From Brasenia schreberi (taxonomy: Eukaryota > Streptophyta > Magnoliopsida > Nymphaeales > Cabombaceae), in the NCBI GenBank assembly GCA_036023115.1, contig JAYKKT010000059.1, positions 9,572,501 through 9,636,500 of the forward strand: 64,000 nucleotides of DNA, in the 5' to 3' direction. This document shows positions 29,301 to 44,300 of this stretch, one piece after another (positions within the stretch are counted from its first letter, which is position 1; every line of letters begins with the position of its first letter). The position numbers and the translations under genes were made by a program. The notes under the pieces were generated by a model. It made no database searches. It was given only the letters and a program-made list of their open reading frames with translations, and was not told where the DNA came from.

Positions 29301-32300
29301 TTCCAAACTTATTTCACCAAACATATGTAGAAAAAGGTAAACATTAGGGACTTAATCCAAACTAATATAAGATTTAAGAAACTTAAATACGAAGATAAAC
29401 AATTTACTTAGGCGCATATTAGTGCGGTTGCGAATTGATACAGGCAAACCCATTAAGTGAAGAGCATTATCGTAGATCCATCAGGGACTAATCTGTCTAT
29501 ACAATCAATGATACCTCGATTAACCTCACCGTCCCTTTTGAAGCTTATTTAGTTCCTGAATGTTGGGTTTAGATAATATGTTGTTGCATGAATAAGCTGA
29601 TGCAATTGTTTGTTCCATCTATTATCCATAATGAATTATTTCTAATGACTTCTTTTGTCCTATCCATGGCTTCATAAAGGTAGTCCATAGATGGTTTCTC
29701 CTCTCTATTAGCCAATTTCAAAACCTTCACTAATGGACATGTAATCCTCAACAGTCTAACACATGCATTCCAAAATGTACTCTTGAAGACTGCCTCAGAA
29801 ATCTCATTCAACTTTCTATTTCTTCTATTCTGAGGCAACTATGTAAATTGTTGCCACTCATCTAGCGAGAACATTCTTTTCAAGGCTTGCTTCTATCTCA
29901 CAATACTCTGTACAGATAAGAAAAAAATTAGTTGAAAACCGAGTTGCAGTTGTACGAAGATCTGCACCATCTGTATATCTCTTCATCATACACAATATAA
30001 AGGCATGGTTCTAGATAAATTTGGTGATATCTTGACAATACTCAGTTGTTGCCTTTATCTCATCCATCTCACCAATATCCTCAAGGATGAGATCTAAACA
30101 ATGGGTTGCGCATGGTGTCTAATAGAAAGTCTTATAAGTATCTGTTAACTCCTTTTCAACTGCTTTATAGTTAGCTACATTATCTGTAATGAATTGGACT
30201 ATATTCTAGCCCAACCTCGCATATCACCTTATCAAACTCTTGCCTTGAATCTTTGCAGTGTGCCTCTCCTCTTACATGTGTAGAGATCTAAAAAACATAA
30301 GTCCTTTAGGATAATAGACAAGAAAGTTTAACAAGGTCCTTCCTCGCCTATCTGTTCATCTGTCTGCCATGATAGTGCATCCTGTCTCCTTCCATGACTC
30401 TCTCAAAGTCGAATAATATTCTTGCACTTCAATAACGATCTTATCTAATAATTTTTCTCTAAACTTCTGATAAGAGGGCATCTTGTATCCTGGATCAATA
30501 TTAGCAATTACATCTACCATTACTTGAAAATGAAAATTATTTGCTACATTAAATGGAATGCATGCATCATAAAACCATCTGCCCACTACAAGGTCTGCCT
30601 GATGATGCAGTTGTTTTGAAGCCATAGCAACACAAATTCTATATTGAGCATCAGGTATAGTGTTAAGAGGAAAAAATGAATGTATGCTACAAACAGTTCT
30701 TCCTCTACTCCTTCCTGAGCTTCCTCTTCTACCACTTTCACTTACAAAATCTTCAGCAACCCTCTTTCTCCTGTTTAGTATCGAGAACTACTACTACCAA
30801 TCTCTGTTCTATCATATGAAGGAATACTATCAATCAATCCAATATCATCATCATCTTCCTCAAACATCCCTAAATCATCTTTTTGTTTTCTCCTCTCATG
30901 TATGCTCTCAATCATCTGAAGACATTGCCATTTAATGCCCTATGACAAACTTCTAACTTTGCCCGTGTAAGGAGTAACTTATTTTCTAGTCCCTACAAGG
31001 TGTTATTTTAATCATGAAATTCTACCACTAACCACCTTCTCATAAAACAAACATCTGATCTTTAATCTAGAACCCTCAACTAATGTACCCCACTGCCATG
31101 CCGGATCATCAAACCGAGATTGGGAGTCTCTAACACCCCTTCCTGCCATATCAATTGAGCACTTCAATTCAATCAAAAACCTGAAAATAAAAGCACTTCA
31201 TAAATCTCCAATCTTCACATAACACTCAAATAGAGTGTCTCCCACTTCATGAATGCAATAAAAATCATATCCACGCATTAAATAACTTCATTTCAAAAAA
31301 AGAAAAATACAAATAACACCAAAAAATAATAAATATAAAGAAAAATGTCTAAAAAACACTCAAAATATACCACAATCCGAGTTAGGAGAATTTCACGAAC
31401 ACCATAAAGCACTTTTTTGGAACCTTTACCACCAAAGAGGGGGAGAACCACCGAAAGAAGGCTTAAGAAACCATGAACAAACCTCAGAAACCTGCAAAAA
31501 TGCGAGTTTCTGTTCGGCGAGGGACCCTTGGTGTATCACCTGTATTGCACGATACGGCACGATAACCTATATCTTGACCGCATCGTATGATACGGGTAAC
31601 ACTGCCATGGATGATAGCTGCTTCAAAAAAAATTCATCGACTGATCAAACTCACTTCTGTAACCAAGCAGTGATGGAGAGGTTTTTCGCTATTTCATGTG
31701 TGGGCCTAGTCAATCATCATATTTTTAATACAGCGACAAGCAGTGGCATTGGAACAAGGCTGGGTTGCCTTAGTTGATGTAAGGATTAAAGGACGCAACC
31801 AACCTTGTTCCAGTAAGCAGTGTCGTAGTGTCCAATAAGATAGATAAGGTCTCGCTCTTCTCAATGCCTTAAAGAGAGCAAGAGAACAACCCTCTGATGC
31901 AAAGCTATACAAAGTCAAGCAGTAGGGAGCTATAGACTGACTATAGGCTGATGGTAGGGTAGCGGGAAGTTAACTAGGGGTGAACCAAGCCAAAGCAATG
32001 ATGTCAATCGATTGACAATAGAAAGTCAAGGCTAGACCTAGCCAAACTGGTGGTGGAAACTACCAAGCTGGAGCTCAACGTGCTTATGATCTCGTAAACA
32101 GCAACAAGGATTGTCTTATTTGATGATTCAGTAACAGCATAAAAAATCCAATATGAAATAAATTCTGCACGCTTACCTTGTGGAGACACTTCTGAAAAAT
32201 TCTGCACAATTTCCTTGTACAGTCCCACACGTTTACTTGCGAAAAAAGCTCCACTTTATCGCCTTATAGGCTCTAATACCATGAAATAAATTAACCAAAT

Positions 32301-35300
32301 ATGATATACTTAAAAGATTTGATAGATTGGAGACATATCATCTAATCTGCCTGACACACAAAAGGCGACACCCCAGTCGGCTGCCTCTCTGTCTACTTTT
32401 CTGCTACACCCTAATCTCGTATTTATAAATACAATCTAACTTGAATGACTAATATACCCCTATTACTAAAGAAGTATTACTGATAAAACATAAGACAAAA
32501 TGAATCAAAGAAAAGAAACGTGTCCACTTTGGGACCTGATTTCTGCCTTTAACAACTAGAACAACGCTAAACAGCTAAGTATTAATCAGTGTCCACATTT
32601 TATTGAACCTGCTAGGATGACATTCTCCATGAAACTCTCCAGAGGAAACTGAAACAATGTGTCCAATTCATTGTTATAAGTCATTTATCATATTGTGTAT
32701 CGAAATCACCAAAGATACAAGAAGAACGACATGTTACTATATCGACTATTATACTTTTCAATTTTTTTAAAGAAAGAACCTAATAAAAATCAAAACTTTG
32801 GGTCTATAGACCTGCAACTGATGGTATTGCACAATACTAGGCGATCGAGTCCACAGACCCATAGCAGCCATAACTTACAATACTGCATGTATCTTACAAT
32901 AGAAGCCGATACTATTCACATTTGCAATACAGGTATATCATGTTGCATATTGTATGATAAGCACTGATACTTATCCAAATAACTATTAATGTAGTGTTTT
33001 GGTTACAATAGGGAGGCCGAAGACAAGTATGCAAGCCCCATGTGTCAAACTCACAACCATCATTTTGTGAGTCAAGTCCCCTGCCAGGTGTCTCTGAGCA
33101 CACAACTAACATTGTTTTACCAAATTTACTTGTTAATAAAATGATCGCAGAGCCAATAAACACGAATAAAACTTTAGAATGAATACAGGTAACATGACCT
33201 TTTTGTAATTCAATTTTAAGTTCCCATTAACTACATAATGAGCATCTACAGTCCGTGTGATCCCACAAGGACAGAATACAGGGTCAAACATAAGACAGTA
33301 ACAAGACAGGTTCATGAATTACAATAAATGATATGGTGCCAGTTTAATAGCAAGGTCCATTGCATAAACCTACTGCCAACTTCAAGTGATTCATGATAAA
33401 TGGATAAAACATACAAATATCAACCCATGACCGCTGCCATGAGAGAGAGGGAGTATAAAATTTCACATTGACAAATGTAAACAGTGCAAATTCAAGCTGG
33501 GCTACCTTGAATTTTCAAACCATCTTGGGATGAACATTTTGTTGGATTTAATGGTGCTTTGCGTCACCCATGACACACTTCAAAATTAGTCCCATGACAT
33601 AGCAATCCAGCCAACTAAAACCAAAACCAAGCCCTTTGCCTCATTAAGTAGGGTTGGCTCGACAGCAATCCAGCATGCAGAAACATGTTTCTTTTGTCTG
33701 TGAAGTGCAAAGGACTCAATGCTTTTATTTTTCACCCAAATCAGGTTAGACAATCAGAGATGGCTTGATTGTGTTCAGTGAGCAATCTCAGGTCAAGAAT
33801 GCCCAAATGACATGGAAAAGTAGTTCATTTATCCAAATTAGTTCCAACTATGGAGCAAGATGTCAATATGGCTAACAGAAATATTTTCCAATTGCATGTG
33901 AAAATATGCTAGTCATAAGCTGATACCAAGAAACAAGAGAAAGAGGTTAACAGAAAGACGGAAGAAACACAAGGCAAAGAACAGAAAATAGGTGTGCACT
34001 CTTGATGCATACACACGTATGTACATACAAACACATATGTACATGGAGGAAGGGGGAGAGGGAGGGAAAGAGACAGAGAGAGAGAGGGGAAGATACCAAT
34101 TATAGCGGCACAATGCATATCGGCATAAGGTTCTTCTCCAGTGAGAAGTTCCCACATGACAACCCCGAATGAGTATACATCAATCTAAATAAGTCAAAAG
34201 GATAGATATATTAAAGATCACGTTGGTCTTTAAAGACAAAATAAAATTCGAAGTTAGCATTACACTAAACTGTATTACTTCATAAAAAAAAATACATGTA
34301 TGACATTCCTTTGGTTTCTAAAGAAAAGAATAGAAATCAGCGTTAAAACCCGTATCTAGTTGGTTTCTTTGCATGAAATTTACAAACAAGAAATTTTATA
34401 TGTGAAGATCATGCTCCATTCAGTTCATATGTAGAATAACTAAAAGATGGATCAAATAACAACAGCTACTAAGCCTTTTCCCATAATAGATGGGTAGGTT
34501 ACATGGATTTTTTGTTTCTATAAAGTTCGATTATGTGCCATACTAACAGTTAACTCAACATAAGATCACTCTTTATAGTTTATTTCCAACACTTTTCTCA
34601 TCTTCCTCTTCCTCTTTTAACTTCCACGGTCTAATTTTTCATACCTTCTTTATCGTTGTCTTTCCATGTGCCTAAACCATATTAAACAATTTTCCATCAT
34701 CATAGCATCGATTTTTTACCACTCCCAATTTGTTTCTACCAACCTCTGTCACACGAGTGCGGGTGCGGGATTCAGCAAATCCCAAAAATTTTGGGTATAC
34801 CGACACAGCTAAAGTATATAATATTATATCAACAGCAATGATCATAATTTGTGTAATCCATGGTATAAAAATCCAACAAAGTTTTACACTGGCTGTCGGA
34901 AGCCTAACACAACCCTCCTCCTTTATTCGAGCTTGGGACCGACCATGGAAGGGTGATCCCTTATATGGACGGAGTTTTTTCAAACTAGAACAAGTGAGAC
35001 ATCAATTAACCCATACGAAGTAGGTTTCAAGCAGGAAGAGAGGTTTACCGAACAACTAGAGGAGATTTATGCTACCACTCAACCCGAAAGTCGATCCAGC
35101 AACAATAGGGGAGTTTTAATGCATGTGTGTGTGTGTGGTCCTTTGGATCTGGTAGTGGTTGGATGATGTAATCGGTGTTGGGTTGGAGTCTTGTAAACTG
35201 ATCAAGTGGATCTGGGTGTGCCCAATAAGGGATGGGGAGTGTCCTGCCCAAGTGTCATATGAAGTGTCCTAGCTGATTGTAAACAACCCTTTAATATAAA

Positions 35301-38300
35301 AGGAAGCCAACTAAGGTGTAAGGCATTTGGCCATTTGGGAGAGAGCTTGGGAAAGAGAGGAAAGGAATGAGGATGTCCGGAATGCCACCATCTTTAGGTT
35401 GGTTGATCATCTTCACCTCCATTGATAAAGTTGGATATTGAAAGAATAAGGCAGTTGAGCTACTCCCTGCCAGTGTTGCATGGTCTTTATAGTTGCTGCC
35501 TGATCGTGAAATAACAAAACCCCTCTTGGGACTTGCAAAAAAACGCAAATTGGGTGAGTGTGTTCAACGGAACGAACGAATACGCTAGTTGGTGCCTAGC
35601 ACCAAACAGGGGCCAGTGGGGTTGGTTCGGTGACAGGGTCCTTCCATTGGCACTAGTGCTAGCGTCAAAGAGTTTTACATTACACGGCACCGTATCGGTG
35701 CCGCACCAACATGGTGTCGGTGTCGGTGTCGCACCCTTGTCAACGCCGACACCCCACCTCCTAGAGGTGTCTGTGTGACTTAGCTAACAACCTCATTATG
35801 TTTATGGTCTTTCTTTGTATGACCATAAATCCATTTCAATATCTTCATTTATGCCATGGACATCTTTTGTACATGATGATTAATGTAGCAGGTCTTATTG
35901 TTTCTCTATAATATTTACCTCTCAACTTGAATGATATCTTCTTGTTACATGGAATACATACACATATCCATTTTCATCAACATGCATTAATTCTATGAGT
36001 AACATCTCCATCAATTTTTCTTAAGTACTTAAAACTTTCCTTATAAGAGATTTAATGTATGCCAATCTAAATTTCTATGTCATCATAAGTAACTAAATGA
36101 TCAAACTTGTATTCCTATATTTTGTATGTATTTCCATCGCTCCGAAAAAAAATGATAAAATAAACAATCAAATTTTATATATAAATTTGCAGTTTAATGA
36201 CCCTTGAGCATCATGGCATATAGCATAGGCTACAAACAAAATTAACATTCAAAAGCTCTAGACGCAAACTAAGAATGTAACAAAGAGAGAAAAAGCCAGT
36301 GCAAAGAAGAAAAGGAGGAGAATAGAAGAAGCGGGACAAAACACAACAAAAGCTAACAAAAGAAAAAAGGAGGTAGAAAAGGATAAAGGATTTGCTTGGT
36401 CAAAAGAATGAGTAGTGGAAACAAGGCCAAAAAAGAAAGGAAGAGAAATAAGACAAAAGAAAAACAGGGAGAAGAAAGAAAAGAAAAACACTTCTTTGTT
36501 GTTTTTACGGCATTAGAAATATATGATCTTACTTACTATCAACAAATGCAGCAGATTATGCCGTTGTGTCGTGCATGGTATAGAAAGACAAGAATCACCC
36601 TAAAACATTTCACAAACTAAATCTTTCCTCTATCATGAACTTTAGCTTTTCCAGTGACTATCATAGCCCATAACTGTCTTTTTTCTCTATAGGTTTATCC
36701 ACAGGGTAAGCCTATAAGATATTTCTTTTATGATCATCCTTACTCAAAAAAAGCATGTGAGGTAAAAGTGGAATAGACAGTTTTGTTCTCACCATCTTTC
36801 AGTACACAAGAGGATGTGTCTCCAAAGTTTCAAGTACAACAACAACAACTAAGCCTTTTCTCATACTAGATGGGGTTGGCTACATGGATTCTTTGTTTCC
36901 ACAGAACCCTATCATGTGCCATGTTAACAATTAACTCACAATAAGCTAGATCATTCTTTATTGTTTATTTCCAACACTTTTGTGGTCGTCCTCTACATCT
37001 TTTAATACTTCCAAAATTTAGTTTTTCGTAACTTCTTCCAGGTTCTTCTTTTGATCTTCTTTCTATATGTCCAAACCATCTTAAACGATATTCTCTCATT
37101 TTATCCTCTATTGATGCCACTCCTAATTTGTTTATAATAACCTCATTATGTATACGGTCTTTTCTTGTATGACCACTCATCCATCTTAACATCTTCATTT
37201 CTGTCACAGACATCTTTAGTACATGATGATTAACTGCCCAACACTCAGAACCATAAAACATGGCAAGCCTAATTGCTGCTCTATAATATTTACCTTTTAA
37301 CTTTAATGGTATCTTTTTATCACAAAGAATACTTGATGCTCCTCTCCATTTTAACCAACCAACATTAATTCTATGCGTAACATCTCCATTAATTCTTCCA
37401 TCACTATGAAAAATTGACCCTAGGTATTTAAAACTTTACTTTTGGGGATGCAATATGTGCCAATTTTAATTTCTATGTCATCTGAAGTAACCAAATGATC
37501 AAACTTGCATTCCATATATTTTGTCTTTGTTCTACTAAGTTGGAGGCCTTTGCTTTCTAATGTTTCTCTTCATAGTTCCAATTTTCTATTAACTTTTTTT
37601 AGACTCCTCCACTAACACAATGTCATCTGCAAATAACATATACCAAGGTACTTCATCTTGAATATGTTTTGTTAACTCAGCGATCACCATTATAAATAAG
37701 TATGGACTTAAAGTTGATCCTTGATGTAACCCAATATTAACTTCAAAGAAGTTTGTCATTCCTTCATGAGTCCTCACACATGTTTTTGCACCATTGTACA
37801 TGTGTCTTATAAGGTTAATGTATGTCAGTGGGATACCTCTTTTTTTTTAGGTTCTCCAAAGAACCTCCCTCGGTACCCTATCATAAGATTTTTCTAGATC
37901 AATAAATATCATGTGAAGGTCTTTCTTTTTTGCTCTAAAATGTTCCGTAAGACGTCTCAAAAGGTGAATCGCTTTAATAGTAGATCTGCCTGGCATGAAT
38001 CCAAATTGGTTCTCTGTTGTACTTGATACTTGTCTTAACCTACGTTCGATAATTCTTTCCCACAATTTCATAGTATGACTCATTAACTTGATACCTCGAT
38101 AATTCGCACAATTCTTAATGTCTTACTTGTTCTTATATATGGGTATAAGTGTACTCACCCTCCATTCCTCGGGCATCTTTTGGTTTCTCCATATTTCATT
38201 AAATAGTCTTGTGAGCGAGGTGATTCCTATTTCTCCTAGGATTTTCCAAACTTCTATAGGAATATTGTTTGGTCCTACCGATTTACCACCCTTCATATGT

Positions 38301-41300
38301 TTAAGAGCCTCTTTGACTTCATTCTTTTGAATACGTTGATAAAAATTGTGGTTTACATACTTTTTTGATTTAGCTAACTCTCCTAAGTTAATACTAACAT
38401 CTTTATTTTTATTAAAAAGCTTATAAAAATAGTTTTTTCATCTATGTCTTATATCATCATTTGCCACTAGAATTTTTTATCCTCATCTTTGATGCATCTA
38501 AATTAATTAAGATCTTTAGTTTTCTTATCTCTATCCTCCCAAATTTCAACTTTTGCTTCATTGACGGCCTTTTTCGCTCCTTGTTTTGCTTTCTTATAAG
38601 CCTCTAAAGTTTCACTAGTTTTCTTAGCATAATGTAATTTATAGCATGCCCTCTTTACCTTGATTTTATTTTGCACTACTTCACTCCACCACCAAGCTTC
38701 TTTTTGTGCCGGTATACCTCCCTTAGATACACCTAACACATCTTTCGCCACTTTTCTAATATGTATAGCCATATTGTTCTACATATCACAATGTGTACCA
38801 ACATAATTCCAAACATCTCCTTGAAGGACTTTTTGTTTAAATATATCTTCTTTCTCACTTTTGAGGTTCTACCATTTAGTCCGAATAGCTCGATGCACTC
38901 TTTTCTTCTTTGTCTATTTTTTTATTTGTAAATCCATAACTAAAAGTCTCCAAAGTTTCAAGTACTTAAATAAATAAATACATACATATACACACATATA
39001 GAGAGAGAAATGTAATATTGTGTATGTGTATATGTGGAGAGAGAGATGATAACAGTCATCAACAAGGCATAGTAAGTGATTGGAACTAGATACAACAACA
39101 ACTAAGCCTTTTCCATACTAGATGGGGTTGGCTGGAACTAGATATTAAATTCATTTTGCATTTATTAATTATGAATTGGAAGCATAAGTTAAAGCTTTTG
39201 TTTTTGCAGATAACCCTAATCATTACTAGGAGCAATAACTTTCAAAATGCTTTGCTTACTTTTTCAGTGACCATGTTCTTTCCACTTAGAAGCTCAGGTG
39301 CCATCCAAGGTAAAGTACCACGAACTCCTCCTGAAACTAAAGTATGTTGCCGCACCTTTGATAAGCCCAAGTCTCCAATCTGATTAAATTTAACACAAGC
39401 AACGACATCAACTACCATGTCACGAAAGCATACATCTTCTACATGAGCTCAAATACAGGAGAGCTAAAAAAGAATCATGCTCAGCATGAGGCATAAAACA
39501 ATTCAACAGAAATAAGGCCACCCCATAAACAAATGATTACTCTCTCAAGACCATAAAAAAGAGTCGAAGAGGTGTCAATAGTGAATAATCAGTCCATCAG
39601 GACACTAAATCACAGATAGTCATTCCCTTCAAGACGATTCTGTTTTGATGCCCAAGATTGGGAATATCATCGGTTTCACAATTGACACATCATAGTTAAG
39701 ATCACGTCACTATATTCACAGACTAATTTAACCCCATTCAAGATATAACATAAGACCATTACAAATCTCAGATTTTCATGTGAAATGGATTTGATAATTT
39801 CAGACAAACAAAAAGGCCCCAAAGAGAAGGAAAATAATAAAGAAACAAGTTTTCTCATAGGATCTTGAATAAAAGATTCTCTACCAGCGGGGATGTCATA
39901 AAAGAATGTCCGTTCAAGCTGAACACAAAGCCAGAGATAATGTGTTATAATTTTTTAAAAGTGTATTTAAGATGGGCCATTAAATCTCCTAGTAACCTCA
40001 TGGTACCTGCAAGGTCAGCAAGATACTTGTGCCAATTGCATGTGCATTAATATCAGTACCCAAAGCTTATAACGAGGATTTTGACACCAACAAGTTTTGT
40101 TTGTGAGAATTACCCAAATAGATCTAATAAATTAATGTCTTATTTGTACCAGCAAAGACCAATAGCAGACTAACGTCACAGGCACGAAATTGCTATTACA
40201 TAGGTAAAGAAACATCAACTATAGCAATGAGGTTTCACATGGAATTGTATTTTGGACATAAAGTTACAATAAACATCTTAATATTACTGCTCAGCGAAAT
40301 TCTTGGTGAAGTTTGCACAACAGAACCATGAATCTCAAAATTACAATACTATCCTATGAAGAAACCAATCCTATAAGAGTTTTACGATATTTGCCAACTG
40401 GCAGAAAGGCCAGTATCTGAAGATTTGCAAATCTGGTGAAGTTGTTATTTAAGCCCTATGATATTATTTCCTATTCCGGCTGCCTTAAGGCAACCCAGAA
40501 CCATGCCCATGCAGTTACTCCTTTCCAGGATGCCATTGCCGCTCAGAGTGGACATTAATAACAAAATTCACCTAGGGTTCGCAATAGCTGTTCTAGAAAT
40601 TTCAAAAACTACTATCAGATGACTGCAACTAGAGTTCATGGTACAACAGCAGAGGAAAGCAAGCTATCTTCGAAGATGCAAAGAGAAACATAGGCACGTC
40701 CATCTACAAAAAGCACTATTGTCATGTTCAAGTCCAAGTGCAAGTGAATTGATCAGTTTCCATATGCATGATATGCCACCTGAAGACCGATGGAAACCTC
40801 CGAGCAGGTGCAGGTGCCAGTCTGGGGGTAGAAGCAGGATGGTTACAATAACTTTGGTGCACAAATGGGGTATATATGGATTTTCAAAACTTCATTCTTT
40901 TTCAACCAAGATTTGAACAAAACTTGGATTGGAATAAGATTGTTTTGGTCCAGTTCCATCCAAGGACTCCTTAAGTTTGATAGATCCAAAACTCAACCAA
41001 AATGGTTCGGTGCCAAACTCTTGATTATACCTAGTGTCACCAACTGACAGATCAGTGTCGTACATGCGCAAACAGGTACAATACAAATGCCGGATCCTTT
41101 AGAGGTGTCAACGTTACATAGCATGCAAGTAGACTCACATACATCAGTTAATATTTGATAGGGTCAACAGGAAACTGTTTTTAGTAGGCATAAAAGAATG
41201 GCTGCCATCTTTTGCAACTCATGGTACAAGAATAAAGGCTTTTCAATGGCAACAGAAAAAATTTATGCTGAAGGAAATATTAGCGTCTAACCATCCATGA

Positions 41301-44300
41301 CGTTTTCATTTCTGAAGTACTCCAAAATTTTAATGAAGCAGCCTTCAATACTGTTCTTTTCATTCCAAATCTGGTTCTAGTGATTATGATATAATATATC
41401 CATGGAGGCAAATGGGGCATGATATCCAACTCCATGCTAGACAATAGGGTAATTAATCACTTCTTTTCATTGTTTTCTATACAAGGTAGCCAGCTATAAA
41501 TGTTAATTGATTGCTCCATAAGACTTATAAATGACCGGAAAACCACCCGTGATCAAATACATCACATGTATATAGCAGGCACTGTAGGGAGAGGGTCATT
41601 TCTGGAGCTTCTAATGTGACTACCATATACAGACACATTGACATGACTCAAAATCGCACTATGAGGAATAGGTTACCAGGTCTTCTTTTTTCTCTCACGA
41701 TTGTGTGTTATTATGTTATTTCATTCTGAAAAGATTGTACCAAAATGCTTATCCATGCTGGATATAAGCCCCACTCTGCTAGATTAATATATTCAACTAC
41801 AAGCCGATCTTCTGTTGAAGCGATTCACCTTTTGAGACGTCTTATGAAACATTTTAGAGCAAAAAAGAAAGACCTTCACATGATATTTATTGATATAGAA
41901 AAATCTTACGATAGGGTACCGAGGGAGGTTCTTTGGAGAACCTTGGAAAAAAGAGGTATCCCTTATAAGAGACATGTACAATGGTGCAAAAACATGTGTG
42001 AGGACTCATGAAAGAATGACAAACTTCTTTGTAGTTAATATTGGGTTACATCAAGGATCAACTTTAAGTCCATACTTATTTATAATGGGGATTGATGAGT
42101 TAACAAAACATATTCAAGATGAAGTACCTTGGTGTATGTTATTTGCATATGACATTGTGTTAATGGAGGAGTATAAGGAAAAAGTTAATAGAAAATTGAA
42201 ACTATGGAGAGAAACATTAGAAAGTAAAGGCTTCAGACTTAGTAGAACAAAGACAAAATATATGAAATGTAAGTTTGATCATTTGGTTACTTCAGATGAC
42301 ATAGAAATTAAAGTTGGCACACATTGCATCTCCCGAAAGGAAAGTTTTAAATACCTAGGGTCAATTTTTCAGAGTCATGGAAGAATTGATGGAGATGTTA
42401 CGCATAGAATTAATGCTGGTTGGTTAAAATGGAGAGGAGCATGAAGATGTTGAGATAGATGAGTGGTCATACAAGAAAAGACCGTATACATAATGAGGTT
42501 ATTAGAAATAAATTAGGAGTGACACCAATAGAGGATAAAATGAGAGAATATTGTTTAAGATGGTTTGGACATATACAAAGAAGATCAAATGAAGAACCTG
42601 TAAGAAGGTACGAAAAACTAAATTTGGAAAGTATTAAAAGAGGTAGAAGACGACCACAAAAGTGTTGAAAAGAAACAATAAAGAATGATCTAGCTTATTG
42701 TGAGTTAACTGCTTGTTAAATGTAATAGGTAGCATGGGCCATTAAGGCCCGTGCACTTTCTGTGCATGGCACGGGCCACTAGGGTCCGCGTTGCCATAGC
42801 CATTGGAGGCCAACGACATGCTGGCCAGCGGCTATGGCCTGGCCAACAACTAGCCGTTGGACTCCAACGACTAGTGCTAGTCGGCCAGTCTTGGCCAGCT
42901 CCCCTTCCTTTGTTGCCCCTTTTCTTCTCCATTTGTTGTGTACAAACCTCTATATATACTCCATCTTCATATCAATAAAGTATGTTGTCTTGCACAACTT
43001 TTGTTTGTGGTTTTACTTCCTTGTTCGACACTCTTGTTGTGTTCTTTGTGTGTGACATCCATATTCGGATGTTTTGAGATCTTGGGGCTTTGACAAATTG
43101 CAACGTGAGCGATTCAACCTTCAATTATCAACAACTATTTACATGGTATCAGAGCCTTGTTTTGAAGAAAATGAGCACATTAGAAAGCGCGCCAACTTTG
43201 GAAAAACTACAACTCTTGTTTTTTAAAAATGCGTTTGTTTTCAAAATTAAAGGAAACGAATAAAGTTCTCAATTGATTACGTTGTCTTCATAGAAATTTT
43301 GGAATTTCTTGTAAATTTAGTCTTCTCTTGAATCTTGCTAGTATAACATTGTGTTTGGATACGTTCACTTATACAATTCTCCCAAACATTTCTTGACTTT
43401 GGATAATTTTGAATGTGTTTGTTATGAAAATATCAATTATAACTTTTCTTAGTAATATATGATTATGGTTTTTGGTATATATGCTTGTGTTTTTGAACTT
43501 GATCTTGTGATTTTAATGAACAATCTTTGACTAAAAGAAATTTTTGGCCATGTTTGATATGTTTAGAACATTTGAAAACTTAGTTGTTTTTGTTGAAACA
43601 TCTTAGATGCTCAAAGACATGAGTTAGGCTAGTGTGTTTGATACTCTCGTTTTTCAAAAGTTGTGTAGTATCATTGTCTTTAGTTATTGATCATGTCTTG
43701 CCCTTAATTAGTTGGTTGTATTGAAGAAGACGATAGATTAGCTCATTCGCGTTGCATTGCTTTATTTCTCAAATTCTCGTTTTGTTGGTTCATTGATAGT
43801 AGTTTGGTTACCCATACCTTTGTTTTATGTAGAAATTTGCTTTCGTTTGATGGTTTAGATAATAGCATTTGTCTGCTTTACTGGGATACCTTACATGACA
43901 TATAAAGTTCTAATATAAAAAACCAAAAACCTTAATGATATTTCTTTTGCTATGAATCTTAATAGTCGTTGTTCCTTGAACTTTGTAGTTCATGGTTGTT
44001 ATAAGAACATTATGTGATCTATTTTTGGATTAAGGACAATTTATTGGTTTATTTCCCCTTTTTATTATAAATCCTAATTTGTTTTTATGCAAATATGGTT
44101 CCATAAGATTTCTTGAAGCATGTTTATTAGAAAAGTTCTGAAATGGTCATTGAATAATTACTTGGATTTTGAAGAAATCATTGTGTTTTAATCTTTTAGG
44201 TCCCTCAGATTCAGTGCTAATTGTTCTTTGTTGATTACGATTGTCTGTTTATCGGTGTGTTATGTGTTTTTGATATCTTTCTTTTATAATTTTGGGGTCC

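Larger units (their letters stand above)
20727..32554 (-). mobile_element. Copia-2, Ty1/copia element with three nested insertions
   Basis: Sits in intron 7 in the sense direction of the kinase gene. Ends are TG...CA, and ACTAG flanks it on both sides (20722-20726 and 32555-32559). The 5' LTR is 32282-32554, the primer-binding site 32269-32281, and a shortened 3' LTR 20727-20835. Into it went a hAT transposon (28529-31604), LINE C (22647-25905) and a TIR element (21066-21786). Without these it would be about 4.8 kb, a normal Ty1/copia length. Confidence 0.92.
32560..34096. other. intron 7 sequence outside Copia-2
   Basis: Probably the older, host part of intron 7. It holds SINE copy 2 (32995-33105) and a 52-bp LINE stub (33612-33663). 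A GA/GGGA-rich stretch at 34046-34095 lies just inside the intron beside exon 7 and gives spurious frames. Nothing else recognised. Confidence 0.6.
34456..36130 (-). mobile_element. LINE J, RTE clade, old 5'-truncated copy split by a TIR element
   Basis: Homologous to the last about 640 bp of the LINE family: 34456-34745 (3' end) and 35784-36130, with many substitutions and stops in every frame. The TIR element at 34746-35783 separates the parts. In intron 6, same orientation as the kinase gene. The most diverged of the large copies. Confidence 0.85.

Noticed and set aside
34046..34157. Ser/Leu/Pro-rich tail extending exon 7
   Set aside because: This is read-through of the GA-rich start of intron 7; the donor GTATCT at 34096 fits exon 8 in phase.
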